Below, piece after piece: positions 26,583 to 34,985 of a stretch of 64,000 nt of DNA. Within the stretch, counting starts at the first letter, position 1. Each line of letters begins with the position of its first letter. This DNA is from Actinoplanes couchii (GTDB taxonomy: Bacteria > Actinomycetota > Actinomycetes > Mycobacteriales > Micromonosporaceae): assembly GCF_016862075.1 (NCBI RefSeq), contig NZ_BOMG01000077.1, positions 33,765 to 97,764 on the forward strand, in the 5' to 3' direction. The position numbers and the translations under genes are program-made. The notes under the pieces were generated by a model. It did no database searches. It had not been told where the DNA came from and saw nothing but the letters and a program-made list of their open reading frames with translations.

Positions 26583-27301
26583 GCCACCTCCCCGCGATCG
26601 GCCCGGTCCCGCACGTCGCCGGTCACCGGCGGCCTGGTCCGCCGGGCCGGCAGCCATCCGTGGACCTCGAAACCGTGCGAGCCGTTCCGCCCGGCGTGCA
26701 CCCAGCCGACCAGGCTGATCGCGCGTTCGGTCATGCCGCGCAAGCCGTTTCCCGGCGGCCCGTCACCGCCGGAACCGTCGTCGAGCACAGCAAGCGACAA
26801 CCCGCCGTCGCAGTAGCCGACCCGGATCTCGATGACGTCCGCCCCGGAATGCCGGACCGCGTTGGCCACCGCCTCCTGCACGATCCGGTAGGCGGTGGAC
26901 TCCGCCGCCCGGGGCAGCGCCCGCCGCTCACCCTCCTCGACGAGGACGGCCCCGGTGACCGCGGCCAGCTCCGGCAACCGGCTCAACGTCGGCGCGGGCG
27001 GCTCGACATCGGCGGAAGGAGAGCCGGAGGCGGAAGGAGAACCGGAGGTGGGAGGGGAGCCGGAGGCGGAAGGAAGAACGGCGGGGCGGGTGCCGTCGCG
27101 GAGGACTCCGGCCGCGGCCCGCAGTTCGGCCATCGCCTCGCGGACTGACCGGCGTACCACCGCGATGGCTCTGCGGGCTTGCGCGGGATCGTCGTCGAGC
27201 ACGTCCTCGGCCACGCCGGTACCACGATCGCGGTACACCTCCACTCGCCATCGCAGCGGATCCGCCCGTGTCCGCGCCGTGCGGGCCGGGGCGGGCCGCA
27301 C
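26579..27301 (-). pseudogene. Truncated NarL-type sensor histidine kinase
   Basis: What remains starts just after where the phosphorylated histidine would be: VAEDVLDDDPAQARRAIAVVRRSVREAMAELRAAAGVLRDG, typical of the second dimerisation helix. An ATPase domain follows (TAYRIVQEAVANAVRHSG, LDDGSGG, GNGLRGMTERA). The sensor, membrane part and histidine are missing; upstream DNA is the promoter region of the sugar operon. A Ser/Gly/Pro repeat (SASGSP) is inserted between the two parts. It was once an operon with the response regulator. Confidence 0.8.
27011..27082. repeat. Four tandem 18-bp repeats in the kinase remnant
   Basis: Units start at 27011, 27029, 27047 and 27065 with core GGCGGAAGGAGAGCCGGA. 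On the minus strand they encode S-A-S-G-S-P repeats inside the broken kinase. Confidence 0.85.
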
Positions 27302-27326
27302 GGCGCGGTGTGGTGGATCGAAGGCC

Positions 27327-27371
27327 TTGACAGGGCAATTCCCGGAGTATTACGTTTCTGAAAACCTTTTC
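27327..27371 (+). promoter_or_regulatory. Probable promoter and operator of the arabinofuranoside operon
   Basis: TTGACA at 27327-27332 is a good -35 box. Possible -10 boxes are TATTAC (27348-27353, 15-nt spacer) or TTACGT (27350-27355, 17-nt spacer). The inverted repeat GAAAA-CC-TTTTC follows at 27360-27371, close to the expected start of transcription, and resembles CGAAA-N-TTTCG elements described for LacI-type control of plant-wall genes in streptomycetes. The leader before the first gene is about 110 nt. Confidence 0.5.
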
Positions 27372-27439
27372 GGTCCTTCTTGGAATGCCCTTTGTAGCCG
27401 TTTGAGCTGCATATATGACAGCCGCTCGATGCTGGGTGG

Positions 27440-27459
27440 CGAAACTTGCCGAAACAAGT
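27440..27459 (+). promoter_or_regulatory. CGAAAC direct repeat / ACTTG dyad in the operon leader
   Basis: CGAAACTTGCCGAAACAAG (27440-27458) holds two CGAAAC copies 10 bp apart and the dyad ACTTG-N6-CAAGT (27444-27459). The 10-mer CGAAACAAGT also occurs in the PL9 promoter region (25470-25479). A shared regulator site is possible but untested. Confidence 0.4.
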
Positions 27460-27476
27460 GCCGCTGGAGGTGCTTC

Positions 27477-28784
27477 GTGCGACGTACCCGAAGAAATCTG
27501 TTGATCTGGACCGCCCTGGCCGCTCTGATGACCACGTCCGTCGCCGCCTGCTCGTCGCAGGGGGACGAGGGCCCTGCGGCGCCCATCGCCGGGGCCGGTG
27601 TGGACGGGGTCGATGACGGGTCGGAGCTGACCCTGTGGACCCGGGCCCCCCTGGAGCTGCAGGCGAAAGCGCTGGTCGAGGCGTACAACAAGGCGCACAA
27701 GAACCAGGTGAAGCTGAACATCGTCCCGAACGACGACTACGTGGCCAAGGTGGGCGCGGCGGCCGGTGCGGGCGGGCTGCCGGACCTGTTCGCGGCGGAC
27801 ATCGTCTACGTGCCGAACTGGACCGAGGCCGGGCTCTTCCACGACCTGACCGAGTCGGTGGGGCAGCTGCCGTACGCCGACAAGATCAATAAGGGACACC
27901 TGGACGCCGGGACGTACGAGGGCAAGAAGTATGTCCTGCCGTTCGTCCTGGATCTCTCGGTGATCTTCTGGAACAAGGCCCTCTACAAGGAGGCCGGCCT
28001 GGACCCGGAGAGGGGCCCGACCACTCTGGACGAGTTCAAGTCGCAGGCCCTGGCCGTGCAGAAGCTGAACAAGAAGGACACCTACGGCACCTACTTCGGT
28101 GGCAACTGCGGCGGCTGCAACGTCTTCACCTGGTTCCCGATGATCTGGGCCAGCGGCGAGGAGGTGATGGCCGACGGCGGCAAGAAGTCGCTGCTGGACG
28201 GCCCGGCCGCGCAGAAGGTGTACGGCACCTGGCGTGAGCTGCAGGCGGCCGGCGCGATCGCCCCGGGGTCGAAGGACGAGACCGGCGCCACCTGGGTCGC
28301 CGCGTTCCAGGAGGGCAAGGTCGGCGTGATGCCGTACCCGGCGACGCTGCTGCCGACCGCCGCGAAGACGGTCGACGTGGGCGTGACCGCGATCCCGGGC
28401 GTGACCGCCGGTGAAGGGTCGACGTTTGTCGGCGGCGACGGCATCGGCATCTCGAAGGACTCGAAGAAGACCCAGCAGGCCTGGAACTTCCTGTCCTGGC
28501 TGACCTCCGAGGAGGCCCAGGTGAAGGTGCTGGCGGCCGGGAACAGCACGGTGGCCCGCAGCGACCTGACCGAGAACGAGTACTCGGCGAAGGACCCGCG
28601 GGTGGCCACGATCAACAAGGTGGCTGGCGCCCCGCAGAGCAAGACGCCGGTGGCGGTCAACTTCCAGCAGGCCTACAACGCCCCGGGCAGCCCCTGGGTG
28701 ACCCTGTTCCGCAATCAGGTCTACGGCGATCCGGCCGGTCTGGCGAAGGACAACGAGGCGCTGAGCCAGGTTCTCGGTCAGTAG
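27477..28784 (+). CDS. Sugar ABC transporter substrate-binding lipoprotein
   Basis: The protein has 435 residues. The GTG at 27477 has GGAGG about 6 nt upstream. A lipoprotein signal peptide ends at the lipobox VAAC (C25). The mature protein is a family 1 (MalE/UgpB-like) solute-binding protein: LTLWTRAPLELQAKALVEAYNKAH at the N-terminus, PYPATLLPTA and SWLTSEEAQVKVLAAG in the C-lobe. It is the first gene of the operon, with two permeases and arabinofuranosidases after it. The expected ligand is arabinose or an arabino-oligosaccharide released by those enzymes (inferred from context). A stable hairpin follows the gene. Confidence 0.9.
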   Translation: MRRTRRNLLIWTALAALMTTSVAACSSQGDEGPAAPIAGAGVDGVDDGSELTLWTRAPLELQAKALVEAYNKAHKNQVKLNIVPNDDYVAKVGAAAGAGGLPDLFAADIVYVPNWTEAGLFHDLTESVGQLPYADKINKGHLDAGTYEGKKYVLPFVLDLSVIFWNKALYKEAGLDPERGPTTLDEFKSQALAVQKLNKKDTYGTYFGGNCGGCNVFTWFPMIWASGEEVMADGGKKSLLDGPAAQKVYGTWRELQAAGAIAPGSKDETGATWVAAFQEGKVGVMPYPATLLPTAAKTVDVGVTAIPGVTAGEGSTFVGGDGIGISKDSKKTQQAWNFLSWLTSEEAQVKVLAAGNSTVARSDLTENEYSAKDPRVATINKVAGAPQSKTPVAVNFQQAYNAPGSPWVTLFRNQVYGDPAGLAKDNEALSQVLGQ

Positions 28785-28790
28785 GACGAA

Positions 28791-28819
28791 GCCGGGCGGC
28801 TCGTTCCGGGCCGCCCGGC
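28791..28819 (+). other. Intercistronic hairpin after the binding-protein gene
   Basis: GCCGGGCGGC (28791-28800) pairs perfectly with GCCGCCCGGC (28810-28819) around a 9-nt loop in the 54-bp gap. There is no T-tract, so it more likely protects the upstream message or reduces read-through than ends transcription, as known for binding-protein genes of other sugar importers. Confidence 0.65.
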
Positions 28820-28838
28820 CGCAAAGGAGTAATGGACA

Positions 28839-29678
28839 GTGAAATTCAAGGGCTGGGCCTATGCGGCGCCGACCGCCCTGTTCGTGCTGATCTTCTTCGT
28901 GGTGCCGATCGCCATCGTGGCCCGGATGTCGGTCTCCGACTGGCGCCTGCTCACCGGGAACCGCGGATTCAACGCGCCGGAGAACTACCAGGACGTGCTC
29001 GACGACCGGCTGTTCTGGCCGGCCGTCTGGTTCACCCTCAAATACACCGTGGTCACCACGGTCATCCTGCTCGGGCTGGCGCTGATCCTGGCCCTGATCG
29101 TGCAGGAGTCGAGCCGCTGGACCGGATTCCTGCGGACGTCGTTCCTGGTGCCGAGCGCCCTGGGCCTGGCCTCCGCCTCGCTGTTGTTCTACGCGCTCTA
29201 CTCACCGCAGAGCACCCCGCTGGAGTTCCTCGGGATCGATTCCTTCCTGGGTACGCCCAACGCGGCCCTGTGGTCGACGGTCGTGCTGATCGTGTGGCGG
29301 TTCGCCGGTTTCTACATGCTCCTGCTGCTGGTCGGTCTGCAAGCCATTCCGGGTGACGTCTACGAGGCCGCGCGACTCGACGGCGCGAACCGTTTCCAGA
29401 CGTTCCGTTTCGTCACGCTGCCACTGCTGAAATCGTCGCTGGCGATGTGCGCGATCCTCTGCGTCACCGGTTCGATGCTCGCGTTCGACCAGTTCTACAT
29501 CCTGACCAAGGGCGGCCCGGACAACAGCACGATCACCGTCGTCCAGCTGATCTACAACATGGCGTTCTACGGGCAGAACAACCTCGGCCGGGCCGCGGCG
29601 CTGTCCATTCTGGTGCTCGCCGCCCTGCTCATCGTCAACGTGCTGCAGTTCCGCGGCCTACGCGACAAGGAGGGGTGA
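28839..29678 (+). CDS. Sugar ABC transporter permease (MalF-type)
   Basis: The protein has 279 residues, a GTG start with AAAGGAG upstream, and six membrane segments (first: AAPTALFVLIFFVVPIAIVA). The EAA loop for ATPase contact is present: VYEAARLDGANRFQTFRFVTLPLLK. It pairs with the next permease (3-bp gap). No ATPase gene is in the operon, so a shared MsiK-type ATPase encoded elsewhere must energise the importer, the normal arrangement in actinomycetes. Confidence 0.93.
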   Translation: MKFKGWAYAAPTALFVLIFFVVPIAIVARMSVSDWRLLTGNRGFNAPENYQDVLDDRLFWPAVWFTLKYTVVTTVILLGLALILALIVQESSRWTGFLRTSFLVPSALGLASASLLFYALYSPQSTPLEFLGIDSFLGTPNAALWSTVVLIVWRFAGFYMLLLLVGLQAIPGDVYEAARLDGANRFQTFRFVTLPLLKSSLAMCAILCVTGSMLAFDQFYILTKGGPDNSTITVVQLIYNMAFYGQNNLGRAAALSILVLAALLIVNVLQFRGLRDKEG

Positions 29679-29681
29679 CGC

Positions 29682-30488
29682 GTGTTCCGTACCCCGCAAC
29701 GGGTGGTCACCGGGGGCCTGGCCCTGCTGTTCCTCTTTCCGCTGGTGTGGGCGAGCCTGGCGTCGGTCAGCCCGCAGGCGGGCACCGCGCAGATCGACGG
29801 CTGGGGTTTCGGCAACTACCAGACCCTGGCGAATTATCAGGCCGGCATCGGGCAGTACCTGCTCAATTCCACGCTCGTCTCACTGATGACGGTGCTGTTC
29901 ACCCTCACCGTCTCGCTGCTCGGCGGTTACGCGTTCGCGATGTTCCGGTTCCCCGGGCGGGACGCGCTGTTCCTGGTCACCCTCGCGATCCTGATGGTGC
30001 CCTACGCGACGCTGCTCATTCCGCTCTACGTGCTGCTCACCGAGCTGGGCATGCAGAACTCTCTGGTCGGGCTGGCACTGGTGCTGACCATGTTCCAATT
30101 GCCGTTCGCGACGTTCATGATGCGCATCTCGTTCGAGGCGGTGCCGAAGGAGCTTCCCGAATCGGCGCTCGTCGACGGCTGCGGCAGTTTCCGGGCGCTG
30201 CTGCACATCCTGGTTCCGGCGGTGCGGCCGGGCCTGATCACCGTCGGCCTGTTCGCTTTCCTGGCCGCGTGGAACGACTTCATCACCCCCCTGGTCCTGA
30301 TCAGTGACGCCGAGAAGGCGCCGTTGCCGCTGGCGGTGGCGAACATGCGCCAGCAGGTGATGGGAATCGTCGACTTCGGCGCCACCGAAGCCGGCGTGGT
30401 GGTGCTGGCGTTCCCGTGCATCCTGCTCTTCCTGGTCCTTCAACGGCACTACGTCCGCGGTTTCATGTCCGGCGCACTCAAGGGTTGA
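29682..30488 (+). CDS. Sugar ABC transporter permease (MalG-type)
   Basis: The protein has 268 residues and six membrane segments. The EAA loop reads LPESALVDGCGSFRALLHILVPAVRPG; the family usually has EAA-x3-G, and here ESALVDGCG fits. It has a GTG start 3 bp after the first permease gene and is followed after 4 bp by the GH127 gene, indicating tight coupling of import and intracellular hydrolysis. Confidence 0.93.
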   Translation: MFRTPQRVVTGGLALLFLFPLVWASLASVSPQAGTAQIDGWGFGNYQTLANYQAGIGQYLLNSTLVSLMTVLFTLTVSLLGGYAFAMFRFPGRDALFLVTLAILMVPYATLLIPLYVLLTELGMQNSLVGLALVLTMFQLPFATFMMRISFEAVPKELPESALVDGCGSFRALLHILVPAVRPGLITVGLFAFLAAWNDFITPLVLISDAEKAPLPLAVANMRQQVMGIVDFGATEAGVVVLAFPCILLFLVLQRHYVRGFMSGALKG

Positions 30489-30492
30489 TCAC

Positions 30493-32358
30493 GTGACGAT
30501 CGAAGAAGTAATCGTGACCGGTGAATGGGTCCGCCGCGGGGGAACTCCGGCGGCGCCGAGCAAGGGGCGCCTGCGGCCGCTCGGGCTCAAGGAGGTGACG
30601 CTGCGTCCGGGATTCTGGCACCAGCGGCAGCAGGTGAATGCGGACAAGTCGCTCGATCACATCGAGCACTGGCTGACCGCGTCGGGCTGGCTCGGCAACT
30701 TCGATCACGCGGTGAACAGGCAGGGCCGCGAGTTCTCCGACTCCGAGATCTACAAATATCTGGAAGCCCTGGCCTGGGCCAACGACCCGGCCCTGGAGGA
30801 CCGTTTCCAGGCCGTCGTCGCCAAGGTCGCGGCGGCCCAGGATCCGGACGGTTACCTCAACACCAACTTCGGGCGGCCCGGTCAGGCACCCCGCTACTCC
30901 GACCTGGAGTGGGGCCACGAGCTGTACTGTTTCGGTCACCTCATCCAAGCGGGAGTCGCCCGGGCCCGCGCGCACGGCCACGACGAACTGGTGCGGGTGG
31001 CGATCCGGGCCGCCGACCACGTCTGCGACATCTTCGGGCCGGGTGGCATCGAGGCGGTCTGCGGGCATGCCGAGATCGAGCCCGCGCTGGCCGAGCTGTA
31101 CCGGGTCACCGGCAACCGCCGCTACCTGGAGCAGGCTCGCCTCTTCATCGAGCGGCGCGGGCACCAGGTGCTCGGCGACATCGAGTTCGGCCGGGCGTAC
31201 TTCCAGGACGACGTCCCGATCCGGGACGCGACGTCGCTGCGCGGGCACGCGGTCCGCGCCACCTACCTGGCGTCCGGCGCGGTCGACGTGGCGGTGGAGA
31301 CCGGCGACGACGAGCTGCTCGACGCGGTGGCCGGGCAGTGGGCGCACGCGGTCGCCCGGCGCACCTACCTGACCGGTGGGATGGGCTCGCGGCACCAGGA
31401 CGAGGCGTTCGGCGAGGACTGGATGCTGTCACCGGACCGCTCCTACTCCGAGACGTGTGCCGGGGTCGGGTCGATCATGCTGGCCTGGCGGCTGCTGCTG
31501 GCCCGCGGCGAGTCCCGCTACGCCGACCTGATCGAACGGACCCTGTTCAACGTGATCGCCGCGTCGCCGGCCGACGACGGGCAGCGGTTCTTCTACACCA
31601 ACACCCTGCACCAGCGGGTTCCCGGTGCGGAGCCGCCGGCCGGTCAGCTGGTGCCGCGGGCCGCGTCGAGTCTGCGGGCGCCCTGGTTCGCGGTGTCCTG
31701 CTGCCCGACGAACCTGGCCCGCACCTTCGCCAGCCTCGCCGGCTATCTGGCCACCCGCGACGACGAGGGCCTGCAGATCCACCAGTACACCGCCGCGTCG
31801 ATCGACACCGGGGACATCGCCCTGGACGTCGACACCGAGTACCCGGCGGACGGGCGGGTCACCGTGCGGATCGTCCGGGCGCCGCAGACGCCGTTCACGC
31901 TGACGCTGCGGATCCCGCACTGGGCCGACGGCGCGACTCTCGACGGGCAGCCGGTCGCTCCGGGGACGGTCCGGGTGCGGCGCCGTTTCACCGCGGGGGA
32001 GAGCGTCACCCTCGACCTGGCGGTCCGGCCCCGGTTGACCTTCCCCGATTCCCGGATCGACGGTGTACGCGGGACCGCAGCCGTGGAACGAGGACCGGTC
32101 GTCTACTGCCTGGAGTCGGTTGATCTCGCCGATGTCGACTTCGAGTCGGTGCACCTCGATCCCGCGTCGGCGTTGAGCGACCGGGACGGCGCCGTCGTGG
32201 TGAGCGGCCGCGCCGTCACCCCGGCCGACGGCGTCTGGCCGTACCGGCAGCGGGACCACAGCACCGGAGCGGCGGTCGAGATCCCGCTGCACCCGTACCA
32301 CCGATGGGCTCGTCGTGGCCCCTCCACCATGCGCGTCTGGATCCCGACCACGGACTGA
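30493..32358 (+). CDS. Intracellular GH127 beta-L-arabinofuranosidase
   Basis: The protein has 621 residues with no signal peptide, so it is probably cytoplasmic. The GH127 zinc site is complete: E320 and C322 in YSETCAGVG, and C403-C404 in FAVSCCPTNLAR. In the characterised bifidobacterial enzyme the equivalent Glu and three Cys bind zinc and the second Cys of this set region acts as nucleophile. N-terminal (alpha/alpha)6 barrel to about residue 420, then two beta-sandwich domains. Expected reaction: release of L-arabinose from beta-linked arabinofuranosyl units, as in hydroxyproline-rich plant glycoproteins. It has a GTG start 4 bp after the permease gene. Confidence 0.9.
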   Translation: MTIEEVIVTGEWVRRGGTPAAPSKGRLRPLGLKEVTLRPGFWHQRQQVNADKSLDHIEHWLTASGWLGNFDHAVNRQGREFSDSEIYKYLEALAWANDPALEDRFQAVVAKVAAAQDPDGYLNTNFGRPGQAPRYSDLEWGHELYCFGHLIQAGVARARAHGHDELVRVAIRAADHVCDIFGPGGIEAVCGHAEIEPALAELYRVTGNRRYLEQARLFIERRGHQVLGDIEFGRAYFQDDVPIRDATSLRGHAVRATYLASGAVDVAVETGDDELLDAVAGQWAHAVARRTYLTGGMGSRHQDEAFGEDWMLSPDRSYSETCAGVGSIMLAWRLLLARGESRYADLIERTLFNVIAASPADDGQRFFYTNTLHQRVPGAEPPAGQLVPRAASSLRAPWFAVSCCPTNLARTFASLAGYLATRDDEGLQIHQYTAASIDTGDIALDVDTEYPADGRVTVRIVRAPQTPFTLTLRIPHWADGATLDGQPVAPGTVRVRRRFTAGESVTLDLAVRPRLTFPDSRIDGVRGTAAVERGPVVYCLESVDLADVDFESVHLDPASALSDRDGAVVVSGRAVTPADGVWPYRQRDHSTGAAVEIPLHPYHRWARRGPSTMRVWIPTTD

Positions 32359-32377
32359 GCCCCGGGCCCGCACCCAT

Positions 32378-32403
32378 CCGGTCGCCGTGAAGCCGGCGAC
32401 CGG
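32378..32403 (+). other. Intercistronic hairpin after the GH127 gene
   Basis: CCGGTCGCC (32378-32386) pairs perfectly with GGCGACCGG (32395-32403) around an 8-nt loop in the 83-bp gap, the widest in the operon. It separates the intracellular part (importer, GH127) from the secreted-enzyme part. Confidence 0.6.
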
Positions 32404-32441
32404 TGATCACACCTGACCTCCGACAGGAAGTGAGCGCAGCA

Positions 32442-34973
32442 ATGTCCGGAAACGCCATCCCCCGCCGTCGGTTGTTCCAGCTCGGCGCCGCAACCGTCGG
32501 CGCGTCCCTGGCCCTGCCCGCCCCGGCACTGGCCGGCGGCCACCCCACGACGCCGAAGATCACGAGGGTGAACGGGCTGCCCGTACCGAGATCCTGGAAG
32601 GCCGTGCCGTTCGACCTGAACCGGGTCGCCCTGGCGCCGAGCATCTTCACCGAGAAACGCGACCGCATTCTGGCGTACGCCCGCGCCTACTCCACCGACC
32701 GCATCCTCAGTAATTTCCGCACCGCCGCCGGTCTGGACAACCTCGGCGCGCAGCCGCCCGGCGGCTGGGACGACGCGACCGGCAACCTGCGCGGCCACTA
32801 CAGCGGCCACCTGCTGTCGATGTACGCGCAGGCGTGGGCGGGCTCCGGCGAGGCGGTCTTCAAGGAGAAGCTCGATGCGATCGTCACCGGCCTGAAGCAG
32901 TGCCAGGACGCGTGGGCGGAGCAGGTCGGCGACCCGGGCACCCCGCCGCCGCCCGCCACCTGGGCCGGCGGCGGCCTGGCCCTGAACGGCGACGGCCAGT
33001 ACGTCGGCCTGCCGGACGCCACCGTCGACGGCCTGACCGCCGCCACCATTGTCATCCGGTTGCGGATCGACGAGCTGCGCACCTGGTCGCGGGCGTTCGA
33101 CTTCGGCACCGGCACGACCGTCAACATGTTCCTGACGATCGACACCGGTGCCGGTCCCCGGTTCGCCATCACCACCTCCGGCAGCGGCGGTGAGCAGCGC
33201 ATCCAGTCCACCACCAGGCTGCCGGTGGGATCGTGGACGACGATCGCGGTGACGATGGACGGCCGGGCCGGCACCCTCTACGTGGACGGCGTCGTGGCCG
33301 GGACGAATCCGGCGATGACCCTGACCCCGGCGGCGCTGGGCGCACCGAAGAACAACTGGATCGGCCGCTCGCAGTACGGCGACGCCGGTCTGAAGGCCGT
33401 CGTCGACGAGTTCCATCTCTTCGACCGGGTGCTGTCCGCCGACGAGATCTCGTCGCAGAGCGGCAACCTGGTCGCCTACCACTTCGACGAGACCGGGGGC
33501 ACGACCGTCGCCGACTCGTCCGGGCGGAACTGGGACGCGGCGGTGGTCACCGGCGCCGGTGGCGCACCCGGCCCGAGCCACGCCGGCTTCCTGGCGGCTT
33601 ACCCGGAGACGCAGTTCATCCAGCTCGAACAATACGTGACCTATCCGGCGATCTGGGCGCCCTACTACACCTGCCACAAGATCATGCGCGGGCTGCTGGA
33701 CGCGCACACCCTCGGCGGCAACCAGGTCGCCCTCGAGGTGGCCCGCGGCATGGGCGAGTGGGTGCACTCCCGGCTGTCGAAACTGCCGCGCGAGCAGCTG
33801 GACCGGATGTGGGCGCTCTACATCGCCGGTGAGTACGGCGGCATGAACGAGGTGATGGCCGACCTCGCCGCGCTGACCGGGAACCGCACGTTCCTGACCA
33901 CGGCCGGCTACTTCGACAACACCGGGCTGCTCGCCGACTGCGCGGCGAACACCGACACCCTCGACGGTAGACACGCCAACCAGCACATCCCGCAGTTCCT
34001 CGGCTACCTGCGGATGTTCGAGCAGGGCGCCGGTGATCGCTATCGGACAGCGGCGGCGAACTTCTACGACATGGTCGTGCCGCACCGCACCTACTCGCAC
34101 GGCGGCACCGGGCAGGGCGAGGTGTTCCGCGGCCGGGACGTGATCGCCGGAACCATCGTGGGCACCACCAACGCCGAGTCGTGCGCGGCGTACAACATGC
34201 TCAAGGTCGCCCGAAACCTGTTCTCGCTGACACCCGACGGCAGGTACTTCGACTACTACGAGAAGACCCTGGTCAACCAGATCCTGGCGTCGCGGCGGGA
34301 CACCGACAGCAGCACCGATCCGCTGGTCACCTACATGGTCCCGGTCGGGCCGGGGTCGCGCCGCGGCTACGGCAACACCGGCACCTGCTGCGGCGGGACC
34401 GGGCTGGAGAACCACACCAAGTACCAGGACACGATCTACTTCCGGTCGGCCCGCAACGACGCGCTCTACGTCAACCTCTACATCCCGTCGGCGCTGCGCT
34501 GGACCGAGCAGCGGGTCACCGTCACCCAGTCCGGCGACTACCCGCGCTCCCCGTCGTCCACCCTCACGATCAGCGGAAACGCGCGGTTCGATCTCCGGCT
34601 GCGGGTGCCCTCCTGGGCGCGGTCCGGCTTCACGGTCAAGGTCAACGGCAAGCGGCTCGCGGTACGGGTGAGCAAGGACGGTTACGCCGGCATCCAGCGC
34701 CACTGGCGTAACCGGGACACCGTCGAGATCTTGTTCCCGTACCGCCTGCACACCGAGAGCGCGATCGACGACCCCACCCTGCAGTCGCTGCTCTACGGCC
34801 CGCTGACCCTGGTGGCGAAATCGGACAGCACCCAGACCCTGCCGCTGCCCGCGGACCTCGCCGACGTCCGCCCCGGCGACCGCCCGCTCACGTTCACCTC
34901 CGGCGGCCTGACGTTCGAACCGTTCCTCACCGGCGACACCGCCGCCTATCACACCTATCTGCGCCGCGCCTGA
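32442..34973 (+). CDS. Secreted GH146-like beta-L-arabinofuranosidase with inserted LamG domain
   Basis: The protein has 843 residues from the ATG at 32442 (AGGAAG upstream; a GTG at 32430 is in frame). A twin-arginine signal (PRRRLFQLGAATVGASLAL) suggests Tat export, which fits a metal enzyme that folds first. The catalytic (alpha/alpha)6 domain is split: GHYSGHLLSMYAQAW near residue 130 and FIQLEQYVTYPAIWAPYYTCHKI near 395 flank a concanavalin-like LamG domain (about 180-380). The zinc/nucleophile site is E579 and C581 (ESCAAYNMLK) and C649-C650 (TCCGGTGLENHTKY), the GH146 pattern. Expected substrate: beta-linked arabinofuranose in plant wall polymers. Confidence 0.88.
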   Translation: MSGNAIPRRRLFQLGAATVGASLALPAPALAGGHPTTPKITRVNGLPVPRSWKAVPFDLNRVALAPSIFTEKRDRILAYARAYSTDRILSNFRTAAGLDNLGAQPPGGWDDATGNLRGHYSGHLLSMYAQAWAGSGEAVFKEKLDAIVTGLKQCQDAWAEQVGDPGTPPPPATWAGGGLALNGDGQYVGLPDATVDGLTAATIVIRLRIDELRTWSRAFDFGTGTTVNMFLTIDTGAGPRFAITTSGSGGEQRIQSTTRLPVGSWTTIAVTMDGRAGTLYVDGVVAGTNPAMTLTPAALGAPKNNWIGRSQYGDAGLKAVVDEFHLFDRVLSADEISSQSGNLVAYHFDETGGTTVADSSGRNWDAAVVTGAGGAPGPSHAGFLAAYPETQFIQLEQYVTYPAIWAPYYTCHKIMRGLLDAHTLGGNQVALEVARGMGEWVHSRLSKLPREQLDRMWALYIAGEYGGMNEVMADLAALTGNRTFLTTAGYFDNTGLLADCAANTDTLDGRHANQHIPQFLGYLRMFEQGAGDRYRTAAANFYDMVVPHRTYSHGGTGQGEVFRGRDVIAGTIVGTTNAESCAAYNMLKVARNLFSLTPDGRYFDYYEKTLVNQILASRRDTDSSTDPLVTYMVPVGPGSRRGYGNTGTCCGGTGLENHTKYQDTIYFRSARNDALYVNLYIPSALRWTEQRVTVTQSGDYPRSPSSTLTISGNARFDLRLRVPSWARSGFTVKVNGKRLAVRVSKDGYAGIQRHWRNRDTVEILFPYRLHTESAIDDPTLQSLLYGPLTLVAKSDSTQTLPLPADLADVRPGDRPLTFTSGGLTFEPFLTGDTAAYHTYLRRA

Positions 34974-34985
34974 ACAGGAAACCTG

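Noticed and set aside
26895..27476. Extension of the sugar-binding protein gene upstream to 26895
   Set aside because: The extension runs antisense through the kinase remnant; the lipoprotein signal starts at the GTG at 27477 with a good ribosome site.
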